Shown here in pieces: positions 11,041-21,607 of a DNA stretch of 64,000 bases. The stretch's first letter is position 1. Every line of letters starts with the position of its first letter. Source of the DNA: Ligula intestinalis (lineage: Eukaryota > Platyhelminthes > Cestoda > Diphyllobothriidea > Diphyllobothriidae). The notes under the pieces were generated by a model. That model saw only the letters and a list, made by a program, of their open reading frames with translations. It made no database searches and was not told the DNA's origin. Made by a program: the position numbers and the translations under genes. The stretch spans positions 85,349,024 through 85,413,023 of the forward strand of contig JAYGXS010000002.1 of the NCBI GenBank assembly GCA_036362985.1, written 5' to 3'.

Positions 11041-11755
11041 TGAAGGCAGTGTAATTCTTCTTAAAAAAGAACAATAAGTGGGCTACCTAACTGACCCACA
11101 AAATGTACGCACCATGAATATGCAAGGAAACGGTAAAAGGCTAAAATGTGCGCGCTGCCGATGAAGTACGGCCAGTTGCCGTAGACGTCCCTTTAAGGCA
11201 AAACTAACCAATTGGCTTCCGGCAGTACCAGCGCCAAACGGCACGGCCGCATGGCGCATCCAAACAGGCTCCGAATGCACCAATGCCTCAACTGAGCCCT
11301 CCGTAAGGCCCAATCTAGGCACAGAACATCGATAAAACCCAAGTCCTTGAAGACTTACTGAAATCGAACATAACTCTAGACAGAGGTGTAGTATTTCAGA
11401 AATGGCCGGTGAGGAAATTACTATGGGCCGGTTGTGTCCTTTGTTCTACCTTCCATCCCAGATAAACCATGATGCACAAAATTTTGGGTCGTAGCATCGA
11501 CAGATCGAAGTTAAAACTCTTGGCATCATAAAAGAAGCCAACTTCTAGCCCCCCCCCATTGACTCACTGGCGGGAATCCATTGTCATTGGCATGTTAAAT
11601 ACAGCACCATAGGAAAATTAGGTGAGTCCAGCAATTGACGCATTTCGGGACCTTTTTGGAGTCCAAACTGTCTTTGTTGACAGGTAATTTTTTATAACGG
11701 ACCATTACTAACCTAATTAAGTTCTCTTAGAAAAAACCCGGTTTACCAGTTGCAT
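11041..11755. other. No recognisable feature
   Basis: No family-level protein similarity, tRNA-like fold or repeat copy seen. Confidence 0.4.
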
Positions 11756-11759
11756 TCGT

Positions 11760-12599
11760 TTTAAACAGTGTTGTCAATCTACCGGTTGTTTAAAACTACT
11801 TGGCCGTCTTATCTCAACCTACCCAATGCCATACCATCATTAGGTTGTAAAGTCATGCCGACACAGAAACTGTGGGAGATATATATCTCGTTCACCTTCC
11901 TTTTAGGCGAGATTCCAGGGGGAGATGCCTTGTTTGCGCACGTTATGTACTTCCTTACTACTTTACTCAGGCCACCAGGTCAATGGTATCGGTGGAAAGC
12001 AGACTACTCCCAGACCACTCTGCAATATAGCAAGCATAACCCGAAGCGACCCTCTCCAAGTCCTGAATCCCTAGACTTTCTGCCTACTGACGCATCCTCT
12101 TTTCGGTGCTTTGCTGTTACTCATGCATATAACCTCTCATTTACTCTTCATTCTGAAGGCCTCTTTATAAAAATCCAAAAATTTTCATATCATATGCACC
12201 ATTTGTGTTCATATCGCACACTGCAAGCCCTAATCTAGCGATTTAAAGTTATTTTACAGGCCTACTAAAAAGGATCTGTCGATTTTTAAACGCATCCTCC
12301 AAATACTCTCATCAGCTGCCGGTGTTTCCTATGCTTTTGAATTGATATTATAATAGAGGGACACATCAAAAAAGTCAAGCAATTTGCTGATCACGTCCTT
12401 AGCGAGGTCGCTCATTCTCTTTATTCCTAATTAATGGCTGTGAAGTCTTCGTGTAATATGCGCCGAAGCTTCCATCGCATGCCTTGCCATATATCGGCAT
12501 ATCAGCACTCTATAATCCCATTCCTAGCACGCTACTTCACGCGCGAAGAAACGGAAATTGACAAGTTGGAAGCCGACCTGTCCCCATAACAGATGTGGA
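11760..12599 (+). pseudogene. LINE-A remnant, copy 2 (5' part)
   Basis: Aligned with copy 1 from about 7940 to 8600: cctctcatttactcttcat, then the cgaagcttccatc region, then ccccataacagatgtggata. The reading frame is broken repeatedly. Similarity stops exactly at the TA where the Tigger-like element begins and resumes at 13363. Confidence 0.75.
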
Positions 12600-13049
12600 T
12601 ACAGTAGTCACCGGCTATTAAGCCCATCTCGGGTCCAGACCAAATTGGGCTTAAAAGGCAGTGAGCGCACTAACCGGAGAATGCTAATTCTTGATTAGCA
12701 AACGCAGGATAGGCATTATGAATTACATACGCACTGTATTATGTGAAGAGCTTGGTTATGTACAAGAAAAAAATGCTGTTTGTCTGCATTTTACGCAAGA
12801 ATAAAAAGAAAAAAGTGACTTGCGCCACGTTTAAAAAAAGCGGTCTAGTGTCAGTTGTTTTTGAGGAAACTTAGCTTGCAAGTGCTCTTTGATGTCCTTC
12901 TCCAGGCAACAGAAATCGTCGAATTTTGTGAAAGCTGATGCCTGTAGACCGCGTTGCAGAGTGAAGAGAGATGAGAATGTCGCTCTATCATGTTGGCAAA
13001 CTGGGCTTTGCCAATAAAAGCGAACATCCTTGTCCTAGGAAGCAATTGA

Positions 13050-13135
13050 GAAGAAGAAGAAGACTCGATCGCTGGGACAATATGTTTATTCGCGAATAAA
13101 TATATCGTCCCAGCGATCAAGTCTTCTTCTTCTTC
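13050..13135. mobile_element. Head-to-head pair of PLE-1 ends
   Basis: Two 43-base arms are inverted around 13092/13093 (centre ttcg|cgaa). Each arm is the PLE-1 tail starting at CGAATAAA and running through TCCCAGCGATC to a TTC tail. The arms differ at 3 of the first 31 positions. Confidence 0.85.
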
Positions 13136-13225
13136 TTCTTCTTCTTCTTCTTCTTCTTCTTCTTCTTCNNNNNNNNNNCTTCTTCTTCTTCTTCTTCTTC
13201 TTCTTCTTCTTCTTCTTCTTCTTCT
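13122..13225. repeat. (TTC)n tract with assembly gap
   Basis: Pure CTT/TTC triplets extending the right PLE-1 arm. A run of ten Ns at 13169-13178 marks an unresolved length, so true tract length is unknown. Confidence 0.97.
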
Positions 13226-13362
13226 CAAAGTGGGCTTTGAAGCCGGTGACTGGGCTTATAAGCCGGCGGATTTTGCTATGATAAATTCCGTCCGAAGCTG
13301 ATTTGTGTTTAATAAGCGGCTGGGCTTATTAACCGTGGGCTTAATAACCGGCGACTACTGTA

Positions 13363-13500
13363 CCAAGTAATCCTTTAACCTTGAGTATTCAAAGACTTTT
13401 TACCTTACCTTTTCCCCTGCTCTCCGTGAATGGAACCATTTTTGCTGAACCTTTCGGATATTTACCTTCAAAATAAAGCATTCTTTCTCTCTCTCTCGCT
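13363..13500 (+). mobile_element. LINE-A copy 2, 3' end
   Basis: Continues the LINE-A sequence interrupted at 12599: cttgagtattcaaag, cctgctctccgtgaatgg, and tttaccttcaaaataaagca, matching copy 1 at about 8610-8710. A CT-rich tail follows. Confidence 0.8.
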
Positions 13501-13519
13501 CATACACTGAAGGAAAGCG

Positions 13520-13590
13520 ATCGACAGTCTGACAGTCGTTTTCGACAAGGTCCACCGTGAACTCCATAGCGTGATAGTGCAGGGACGGTG
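13520..13590 (-). repeat. R1 fragment
   Basis: cgttttcgacaaggtccacc and the following cagggacggtg match R1 near 1565-1622. Confidence 0.6.
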
Positions 13591-13994
13591 GCTTATGAAT
13601 GGATTAGTTTGAAGTTATAGCAGACTTGCGTTTCAGCTACCGCACTCTTCCTTTCTTCATCCATCTATGTTCAGGAAGACCGGAGGAGAAATAGGGAGAA
13701 GGTGGCTGGTAGGGTCGGGGTTCCATGGGGTGGGAGCGGCATAAGAGCCATAGGTGGCTGGTGCGGCGTGGGTGTGCATCTACGCCAGCCATCAACCCCC
13801 CCCCCCCCCTACCCGAATAACGCCTGCTATGCCCTGATTTAACCCCCAAGTTTTCTTACCAGCGCATCTGCCACACGGCCCTTTTAGGGGGCCCGCAACT
13901 GATCACGGATGTACACACATTGGCGCGAGACAGATGTCGACGTATTGGCTGACCTGATGCATGTGACATCGGCAGATAATAATGCCAGCCAAGA
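13591..13994. other. No gene; C14 run
   Basis: A run of 14 C at 13796-13809. No recognisable coding region. Confidence 0.5.
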
Positions 13995-14143
13995 CACGGG
14001 AGACTGGAATGCCCACTGCTGCCTTATTAGCAGTCGTCTGCCAGTCATCCTCAATCTCAAGTGGCGTCTCACTCGAGCCTCGAACTCGTAACATTTTTGA
14101 CCAGAGTCAAACGCCCTAAGCATTGAGCCACGAACTCGTTGAC
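13995..14143 (-). mobile_element. tRNA-derived SINE S1, copy d
   Basis: The minus strand starts with a tRNA-like head (A-box-like GTGGCTCAATGCTTAGGGCG, B-box GAGTTCGAGGC). A body follows (TGAGATTGAGGATGACTGGC ... GGCATTCCAGTCTCCC). Head and body together recur at 47518-47670 and 54885-55035. Confidence 0.75.
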
Positions 14144-15058
14144 CTGCCGGTTTGGTTCGGGGATATTGACACTCTTTGGTGAACTTTCACCCAACCGCTT
14201 ACAGACCTCATCTGTACCGCTCTGCCTTGGGTCTCGACAGAAGCTCTGACAGCCATAGCAGCTGGTAGTATAGGCATATGCTACCACCATACCTACACGA
14301 ACCGGACTTCAATGTATCAGGACGTAGAAACTCATATTTCAGAAGACCGAATTACCCCACCAATTGACAGCCTCTCTGGTCAGGCATTCTAGATCGTCAT
14401 GAAAGCGTGTCAGATGCAAAGAATGATCGCCAGAATCAGATTTCTTCTCCGTCACCTCCGTCCCTCTCCCCTCAAATCCCAATGACAAGTCCGATTCAAG
14501 CCTACCAAAGATGGGCTCAAAACCATTTGTGTATAATCTACGTCCTACGTGTGCCACCTAAATCTGCATCTCAATCACATAAATGTGTATTGGATGAACA
14601 TTCCAATTTTCACCTCATTTAGTCACCTTTGCACTTTGAAAGGTTCTGGATCGAACTCACACGCGCAAAAATATTACTTACAAGTTGGCCATCGCAGCTG
14701 CACAAATTTATTCGGGCTTCCGTTGGGCTTATAGGCGTTTCTGTCCCCACATTGAAGGCGTACACATAGGTTAGTTTGGAAACACAAACATCCAAAAGCT
14801 TTTGTCCCCTCGTCTCCACCAGACACGCGTGTTAAAATTCTGTGTATACGGCCGAGGACACGCGCACCAACCAGTCGGAAAGATTTGTCTTCTGGGCGCG
14901 AGCCAATCAGGAGCCTCATACCTGCGGACTACGAACCAATTAGCGCCCAGACCTGTCCATTAAGCCTGTCAACTGGGTGGGCCCACTCCACAACCAAGAA
15001 CGGGTAATTAATTGTCTGCTGTTGCTGTCTTAGGCAAGTAAACTGGCTGACCAAGCGG
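14144..15058. other. Upstream region of the mab-21-like gene
   Basis: No gene recognised. The promoter and 5' UTR of the mab-21-like gene should lie here, but I see no motif strong enough to place a transcription start. Confidence 0.4.
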
Positions 15059-16555
15059 ATGACAGACAGGGGCACATCCTCACTGCCAGTAGAGCATCAA
15101 ATGTACGGATCAGCTGCTGGAACCGAGAGCCAGTCCACGCATGATTTCTATCCCACCAATATTCCTCTCCAGGCCTATAACACTGATGGAATAAATCTCC
15201 CCCCGGGCAGTTACAGTCTACAGTCCTGTGGCGCCTCGGGAGCAGAACAACCAGAAGAGAACACAAATGGGCCCCCACAGCCATTGCCGGCCCTCTATAA
15301 AGCAGCGGCGGCAGCGCCGAAGCACATGGCAACAGTATATCAGTCTCTGAAGACATTCGTCAGTCGTCGCGTGGACACCCGTGCGGTGAACATTGCCAGA
15401 AATTTACGTGAGGTGGTCCAGATTGCCCAGGAGCTGCTACGCGAAGTTGAACTGCAGGAACCGCGTTTTATCAACACCCTCAAACCCATCGTCAGCGGCG
15501 GCAGTAGCGGCACAGGAGGTGAAGTAAGGACCACCACCGGCACGAGTAAGTTGGGCGTCGAGGCGGAACTCTACGAAGGTTTGCGAGTTAACTCCGCGAC
15601 GGAATTTGAGGTGATTCTCTTTCTCAACCAGATGGGTGTCTTTAATTTCGTCGACGATGGCAGTGTACCCGGTGGAGCCGTCCTTAAACTCTCCGATGGA
15701 CGCAAGCGCTCAATGTCCCTGTGGGTGGAATTTATCACCGCTTCCGGCTACCTCTCTGCACGCAAGATTCGCGTGCGTTTTCACAGTCTGGTGGCGCAGG
15801 CGATCGATAAGTGCACATATTGCGGCATTCTGCAGTTGGTGGGCCAGCACAGCGAAGTGCGTATCCGTATTCGCGATCGATACACCTTGCAGATAACGCC
15901 GGCCTTTCGCTGTCAGGGTCTGTGGCCGCGCTCAGCCAGTCATTGGCCCACCAACAATCGATCGACCAATCCAAATGTGTGGATGGTTTGGCCGCCACCC
16001 AGGTTGATTTCTGAGGTGAAACACGAGGGCTTCACCCTGCTCAGCCAGGAGTCCACCTACATACGCGACAAGCAGACTTCTGCGGAGGGCGACGCCTGGC
16101 TGTTGGACTTCTATGAAGCTGAGGAGACTCTGCTTAACCAGGGTTCTCGTCAACTCTGTTTGAACATCCTAACTACCCTAGTTGAACGCCATCTAGCTTC
16201 CACCGGCGAGGAGGGCTCTCAACAACACCCGGTGGACGAGTGCTACGGAGCTAAAATGGCCAGCGAGGGTCCGCCGCTAATTCATGACTACTACATAAAA
16301 ACCCTGGTGTTGCATGAATGTGAGAAACATCCACAGGAGGAGGACTGGACGGAGTATACCATTCCTGATCGGATTAGTGGAATCCTGTTGCAACTCATTT
16401 CCTGCCTACAGCATCGTCACTGTCCGCACTACTTTTTGCCCCAGCTAAATCTCTTTCGACGTCAGACGCCCTCAGCCATGGAGCTGGCAGCCAGAAGGAC
16501 CTGGGGTCTCCTGCGAACGCTGATCACCTGCCCGACGGCTTTTGAAAGACTCTGA
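15059..16555 (+). CDS. Mab-21-like protein, intronless
   Basis: A 498-residue frame with strong similarity to metazoan MAB21L1/MAB21L2. The Mab-21 family has a cGAS-like nucleotidyltransferase fold and acts in development of sensory, eye and body-patterning structures. Conserved blocks are EVELQEPRFINTL (about 129-141), SATEFEVILFLNQMGVFNFV (179-198), LKLSDGRKRSMSLWVEFITA (209-228), RIRDRYTLQITPAFR (270-284), WPRSASHWP (289-297), and LLQLISCLQ.RHCPHYFLP (443-461). The vertebrate proteins are near 360 residues. This one has an extra low-complexity N-terminus of about 85 residues, a Gly/Ser/Thr-rich insert near 143-168, and an insert near 381-406. Met90 (15326) aligns near the vertebrate start, so it could be the true start. 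A single exon agrees with vertebrate MAB21L1/2. Catalytic activity is not shown for the family. Confidence 0.93.
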   Translation: MTDRGTSSLPVEHQMYGSAAGTESQSTHDFYPTNIPLQAYNTDGINLPPGSYSLQSCGASGAEQPEENTNGPPQPLPALYKAAAAAPKHMATVYQSLKTFVSRRVDTRAVNIARNLREVVQIAQELLREVELQEPRFINTLKPIVSGGSSGTGGEVRTTTGTSKLGVEAELYEGLRVNSATEFEVILFLNQMGVFNFVDDGSVPGGAVLKLSDGRKRSMSLWVEFITASGYLSARKIRVRFHSLVAQAIDKCTYCGILQLVGQHSEVRIRIRDRYTLQITPAFRCQGLWPRSASHWPTNNRSTNPNVWMVWPPPRLISEVKHEGFTLLSQESTYIRDKQTSAEGDAWLLDFYEAEETLLNQGSRQLCLNILTTLVERHLASTGEEGSQQHPVDECYGAKMASEGPPLIHDYYIKTLVLHECEKHPQEEDWTEYTIPDRISGILLQLISCLQHRHCPHYFLPQLNLFRRQTPSAMELAARRTWGLLRTLITCPTAFERL

Positions 16556-16918
16556 TCATAGAAGGGCACGTGATCTGAACAAGAACAGCACCGAAAAGAG
16601 GTCTGCCTTTCCGTTGCGCAGGAGAAGTCATAGGAGCAAGCAAACATCAGAGGCAAGTGACCGCTTGAGTTCGACCAAAACACAGGTATTACACAGGATT
16701 ACTGTTATTCAACAGTCAACACTGACTAACCCTTGTTTAGTCTTATCTGAAATCATATTTTTTTCCGTTGTTTCCAGACTGAGTAAAGATTTATTTTTTT
16801 ACACGCGTACCATCTGCTTTGTCTGCATATTAAAAGGCACAATAATTGCAGCGAAGGTCTGATTTAAATTCGTCATGTTCGTAGAAAAGTAAGATTATTT
16901 CTGGACAGAGTGGAGGTT

Positions 16919-16963
16919 AATAAATGTTTAACTAGAGGTCTGCGCCTGTAGACCTTAAATAAA
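16919..16963 (+). terminator. Candidate polyadenylation signals of the mab-21-like gene
   Basis: AATAAA at 16919-16924 and again at 16958-16963, about 365-410 bases after the stop codon at 16553-16555. They would give a 3' UTR of about 0.4 kb. Hexamers are common in AT-rich DNA, so usage is inferred. Confidence 0.5.
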
Positions 16964-17469
16964 CTGATCTACTCCAAGTTAAAAAAACTAATTGCTGAGG
17001 AAATTAGAAAGTCTAAATGCCAAAAATGGAGTCTTTACTGTTTACAGCTGCGTCAAGTAGTGGCAGAATACCGGCGAAACAGGTGTCTGGACTTTTAGTT
17101 AGCACCTGGGCTGACATTACGGTAGATAATTACATAAGACTTAGTTCATCGCGGATTTTGGCGTTAAACAGCCATTATACTCTCCCAAATACGGACGAAA
17201 TTTGCCGGTTAACTCGAAAAAAAAACCAATTTAGTAATTATCCAAATTAGGTGCTCCTTGCTGAATAGATTATATAAATACGCTTGCACACGTGAAATTA
17301 ACCTTAAGACTGATTCCGCATTAACTCAGATAATGAGAAATGGGGCAAGAAAATCTTTAAACGTGGGAAAAATACCCAAAAACGGTGTGCTAACTCATTT
17401 GATTTGGGAAATCTGTACAAATACAATCCTCCCGCAAAAAAAGAAATAGATAAAGGACGAATTCAAAGC

Positions 17470-17640
17470 AAGCGTAAACAGCAGAATTGATTTGTTAAAA
17501 AGATTTGGGATAGCTTTTCCACCACTTCCTGGTTTTGCATGAATTAGATACAAAAAATGGAGAAAACAGCAGTTTGAGTTTACACAGAATCAATATATAA
17601 CAGCAAGGTTATTTTAAAATGCAGTGAATTGTCAATAAAA
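17470..17640 (+). repeat. Repeat R3, copy a (coding relic)
   Basis: acagcagaattgatttgtta through tttgagtttacacagaatca matches 19488-19700, 26205-26390 and, inverted, 19865-20075 and 26640-26870. The best-preserved copy (26860-26640, minus) reads as protein, with SRIYLYKQISRELFNCF then EWRTQQFKFT. It is therefore part of an ORF of a mobile element, perhaps the N-terminal region of a PLE. Family not proven. Confidence 0.6.
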
Positions 17641-17739
17641 ATAATGTCGCCTTTAGACTTGACGTAGAGGAAGGATAAGTGGGGACAGGAATTAACAAAA
17701 ATTAAAAGTTTATTAAATTTAGGCATATGATTACCAGGG

Positions 17740-18880
17740 CAATGGGAGAGTGGCCACATGATTCAACTGCTTTCATGTATCGGCTTTGTCCCGCCGTATA
17801 TAGGCTGCTTCAATGTAGCGCAAGGTCCGGTTTGTTAGTGCTCGAACAAGAGCTCGGAAAGGTGTGTTGAGGTCAACAGAGTGACCAGTGTCTAGCCGGT
17901 GTTTTGTAATGGGGGACCGTGATCCTTTGCTTTCGTGTTTTAAAAGCCAATTAAGCATATGCTCAGCGGCCCTGGTCGCCAATTGCCTTTGCGTACGGCC
18001 AATGTACTTGCATCCTCAAGTGCACGTGAATTCATAGACCCAGTTTGGAGTGGCATGCAAAGGCAAGGAATCCTTTGTCCGGTTAACTAGAAGGCTTTTA
18101 GTGGGAGTGAGGAACACAAGTTCAACTCTATCGTACGTTTTCTCTATGGTGCCACGTAGGCGTCGTTTAATTGTATTGGAGATATTGTCACCCTTAAAGG
18201 GTAAAGATATAAAAAACAGGCTTTTCTTCGTACTTGACTGCTCCGTAGATTTCGGCCGTAAAGAACTGCTGCATTTTTGAATGAAACGTGAGGGATAGCC
18301 ACGCTTAATTAGGGTCAATTTTATGCAGGCAATCTCTGCAGGTGGGGTCTCAGTGGAGCAAATATCCGTAGCTCTGTGGAAAACTGAAAGTACGAGAATA
18401 AATATGGCTACTGCATATTTTCAGTATTCCATTGAAGAAATATAGTTTGATGCATACAAGCTACAGAGGACAAATGCAGCTTTTTGCGGCTTGCAATTAA
18501 ATAGTTTACCTGAAAGGATTTTCCCACGAAGGGAAACTTCCAGCTGTCTAGGAATTACCTTGCTTTGTGTCTCGTAAAAAACAGTATACTTGCTACTTGA
18601 CGGCTTGTGAAAACATTCTCTGTAACCCATCACACATTTTGACGAAAAGTATACATCACAGTGTTAGTAAAATTTTAGGAAAAAGAAGTAGGCAGCGAAG
18701 GAAAAAAACCGTTTTTGGCATCGTTTATAACTACGGCATCCCTTCAGTCCCCAAAACCGCAGTGAACTCTGGTAAATTTTGCATATAATTACGAGCATCA
18801 ATTACTTTTCGGGAAAGCAATGCTTTGGTATTTAACAAAAGCCCTTTCAACTGCGTTGTCTTTTAAGGGAGCTGTTCACA
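17740..18880 (-). pseudogene. PLE-2: RT C-terminal part plus GIY-YIG endonuclease, broken
   Basis: Minus strand 18318-18016 reads TLIKRGYPSRFIQKC, then LFFISLPFKGDNISNTI, then LPLHATPNWVYEFTCT. After one in-frame stop comes the GIY-YIG part: GCKYIGRTQRQLATRAAEHM, then KHRLDTGHSVDL. This order (RT thumb and linker, then GIY-YIG with YIGRT and R..EH) is diagnostic of Penelope-like retroelements. Upstream to about 18880 the minus strand holds more decayed RT (a RGKILSGKLFNCKPQKA block) with stops. The element is 5'-truncated and inactive. A shorter relative lies at 26400-26625. Confidence 0.85.
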
Positions 18881-19104
18881 TAAAAGCCACAAAAACCGCT
18901 ACAAAGAATTGTCATTTTGGTTACATTCCCTGCGGTCATCTAGTGTTTTATTTTTTATTGTCTGCTTTCCAAGTTTTGCATATTCAAACCTTGAAGCTCA
19001 GCAACTATCGGTAAGTGTGTCACCCAATCAGGATGCGTAAATGAGAACGCCCCACCCGTCCCAAAATAGCAGACATTGGTGTAAATTTCTGGAAGGGTAA
19101 ATAT
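18881..19104. other. No recognisable feature
   Basis: AT-rich sequence. Nothing recognised. Confidence 0.4.
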
Positions 19105-19262
19105 TCTCACGTCTTAACCCTGCCGTAAAACTAAACTTAAGTCTTAATTTTAACCTTAACCCCAGCCATAAACCCTACAGTTAACACGAACCAAAACCTT
19201 GAACATTAACCCTTACCTTAAAGTCTTACTCTCACCCTAATCTTAAAACTAATTTCTCCGGA
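19105..19262. repeat. Degenerate telomere-like stretch
   Basis: About 150 bases built from variants of taaccct/ccttaac (ttaaccctgcc, ttaaccttaacccc, aacattaaccctta, caccctaatctta). It suggests an old TTAGGG-type array or a satellite derived from one. Confidence 0.5.
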
Positions 19263-19487
19263 ATTCGGCACAAAATCCCCATAATGTATTGTGAGTGGTT
19301 CCTGTTTCCGTGTCCTCTTTGGGTGGTCAAAGAAGTCATCCTTACTCAGCAATCCGTAGTATTTGAATAGCTCTACCTAAAGGCTGGATAAAACACAAAA
19401 TGGGCTGACGCCATCAGTCTGGATTGGGAGAGAGAGAGAGTTCGGTAGCTTAAATCATCTTTTCCTTGGTGCAAAAATCGAAGATTG

Positions 19488-19700
19488 CGTAAACAGCAGA
19501 ATTTATTGGATCCATACATTTCGAGAGTGCTTATCAGCTGCTTCCTGTTGTTGTAGAACGTGAGTAACGTAAGGGCGAATACAAAATTGAATCCATACAG
19601 AAAAGCCGATGCAAACAGCAAGGTCATAGAAAATGGCCACCAAAGCTAATTGATAATAACGCAAGCAAGTTAAAACACTGTAGGAATCAAAAGGGGGGGG
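19488..19700 (+). repeat. Repeat R3, copy b (left arm)
   Basis: acagcagaatttattggatc onward. It is the reverse complement of 19865-20075, with clear similarity over about 200 bases. The arms are separated by about 165 bases. Confidence 0.75.
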
Positions 19701-19864
19701 GGGAAACACTTTCAAGGCAAAAGGTTGGGCAGGGAAATGTGTAATCAGGGGGCCGGATGTTACCACGACAAAATTAGGTTCACCAGGTGCTCCAACGTAA
19801 AGTACGAGTTGTTCGTGCCCGAACAACTCTTTGCCTCATACGCTTTTTCTCCACCTTTTGCCTC

Positions 19865-20075
19865 CCACAGTATTTTACCTTGCTTGCGTTATTATTGATT
19901 AGCCTTCGTGGCCATTTTCTATGACCTTGCTGTTTGCATCGACTTTTCTGTATGGATTCAATTTTGTGTCTTCTATTACGTTACTCACGCTATGCAACGA
20001 GAAGAAAGAGTCGATGAGCATTCTCAAAATGCACGGATCGAATAAATTCTGCCGTTTACGCAATCTTTAAAATAA
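19865..20075 (-). repeat. Repeat R3, inverted partner of copy b
   Basis: Shares tttctgtatggattcaattt and aataaattctgccgtttacg-type blocks, in reverse orientation, with 19488-19700. Confidence 0.75.
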
Positions 20076-20397
20076 TTCGGTATGCCTTGGAGAGAAAAGA
20101 AAAGAAGAAAGGGGAGAAATCCCCGTGACGTTTACAAAAAATAAGGACTCGGAAATTTCGCCACGATGCCATAATTTGTCCTTTCAAGCACTTGAATAAC
20201 CCAAAAAATTCATGGGCGCGATGATCGGGAATTCCCTCACAGCTACCGAAGATAAGAGGTGACAACTGGAGTGGTTCAGTCAGTCTCAGAAATCCTTGGT
20301 GATTGTAAATGATCGGTCCAAGAAGCTGTTAAAAAAATTCGTCAATTTAACTTCAAGCGAATCAGCGAGGGGCTAAAATAAAAGGCTTAACTAATTG
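20076..20397. other. No recognisable feature
   Basis: Low-information sequence with no recognised gene or repeat. Confidence 0.4.
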
Positions 20398-20680
20398 AGA
20401 AGAAGATGACTCGATCACTGGGACAATACTTTTATTCGCCTGAAGTTTCGAGATCCGTCGCGGATTCGTCATCAGAGACATAATCAAAGAGCAGTAGCAG
20501 ATTCCGGATCCTGAACTTGCTGCTTGACTAATTGTTCCGCGGTTAGACAACTTTTTGCCTTACTTATCTTCTCTTAGTATAGCCAACAAGGCAAGTCAAG
20601 TGATTCAAACCTAAGCTAATCCTGTTGCATATCCCTTTTCCGATCAACCTAAGTCACTTTGCACAAACCGGCGCCCCATT
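20398..20680 (-). ncRNA. PLE-1 tail with hammerhead-ribozyme motif
   Basis: On the minus strand: GUCU, then CUGAUGA (20475-20469), stem II with AUCC/GGAU-type pairing, GAA, ACUU, C, then AGGC. GUCU can pair with AGGC as stem I. Predicted cleavage follows the C at 20442. The PLE tail (TCCCAGTGATCGAGTC) follows. The 3' UTR-like lead-in extends to about 20680. No coding part is left. Confidence 0.65.
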
Positions 20681-21603
20681 ATACTGAAAACTACCAGCAT
20701 TGATCTGTGCTCATAAAACCTTTTCCCAAAAAACTTGGCCCGACCGCGTTAAGCGCTTGTTCAAAATTTTTATAAACCCACACTTGTACTGAAGACACAG
20801 TAATCGTAAATTATGGCGTATGGTTTAGGATAAAATCTACTTACATCGAGGTTTCACGAACAAGCTTCCAGTAAAAAGAGCTACTGAAACATTCAATGAA
20901 CTATCGGCATACAGTTGAATCCCCTTAGATACTTTTTCATATTCTATGAGAAGTAGGTTTGCCTGTTTATTATGTACAAAAGGATGCAGTTGGAACAGTA
21001 ATTGGATAGTAGACATTGTTTTACAGAAAAAAGCTTCGGGGAAAATGGCCCAGAATCAGGCAAATCTCCAAAGAAAGAGGACATAAAACAACTTTGATGC
21101 AGTTCCCTTAAAAATTTAACCCTTACTACTCAGATAGTCAGATGAGTGTCAATTCCAAAGCTGGAATTTGTGATCGCCAGAGAAGCCACCGGCAAAGGTC
21201 GCCCTAGTAGGTCCCGAATTTTAAGTCACCGAATGGTAAACTGCTCGAGTTAAAATTCTGTCTCCCTTGTTCATGCCCTAAAAATACTGGCTTTTCTTTA
21301 TATTTTCTATATACCCAAAAACGCTGCAGTTTTTATCACTTCTAGCGGACCGTGATCATTAGTTAAACGAGACGTAATAAGGAGTATAGAGCTCGAGAGG
21401 GACGATTAAGGTTGATCCAACGTTAAAGCCCACTACTCCACCAGTTCGTTGTCTCATCGGTTTTGATCGATTATATTAACAATGGTGGATAGGCGTCCAC
21501 CGATTGTGGTACGGAACTCACTCTTCCTATTGTGCGTCGGGACTCGCCCTCGAACCCCAAAGCACAATGGGAGGAGGGATTTCTGCAACCGATCTACCAC
21601 ATG
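20681..21603. other. No recognisable feature
   Basis: No coding family, RNA fold or repeat copy recognised. Confidence 0.4.
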
Positions 21604-21607
21604 TCCC

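Larger units (their letters stand above)
12602..13360 (-). mobile_element. Tigger/pogo-like DNA element, internally deleted
   Basis: Starts CAGTAGTCACCGGCTATT and ends as the inverse ATAACCGGCGACTACTG, flanked by TA on both sides (12600-12601, 13361-13362). TA duplications and CAGT ends are typical of the Tc1/mariner-pogo superfamily. The minus strand from about 13000 to 12840 reads as the C-terminal end of a pogo-type transposase (LQRG...FDDF.CLE, then QLTLDRFF). The same sequence lies in the larger copy at 60277. The core is deleted, and PLE ends have been inserted at 13050-13235. Confidence 0.8.

Noticed and set aside
12851..13228. Arg-run/Glu-run frame
   Set aside because: It translates a GAA microsatellite across an N gap and then antisense PLE and transposase relics.
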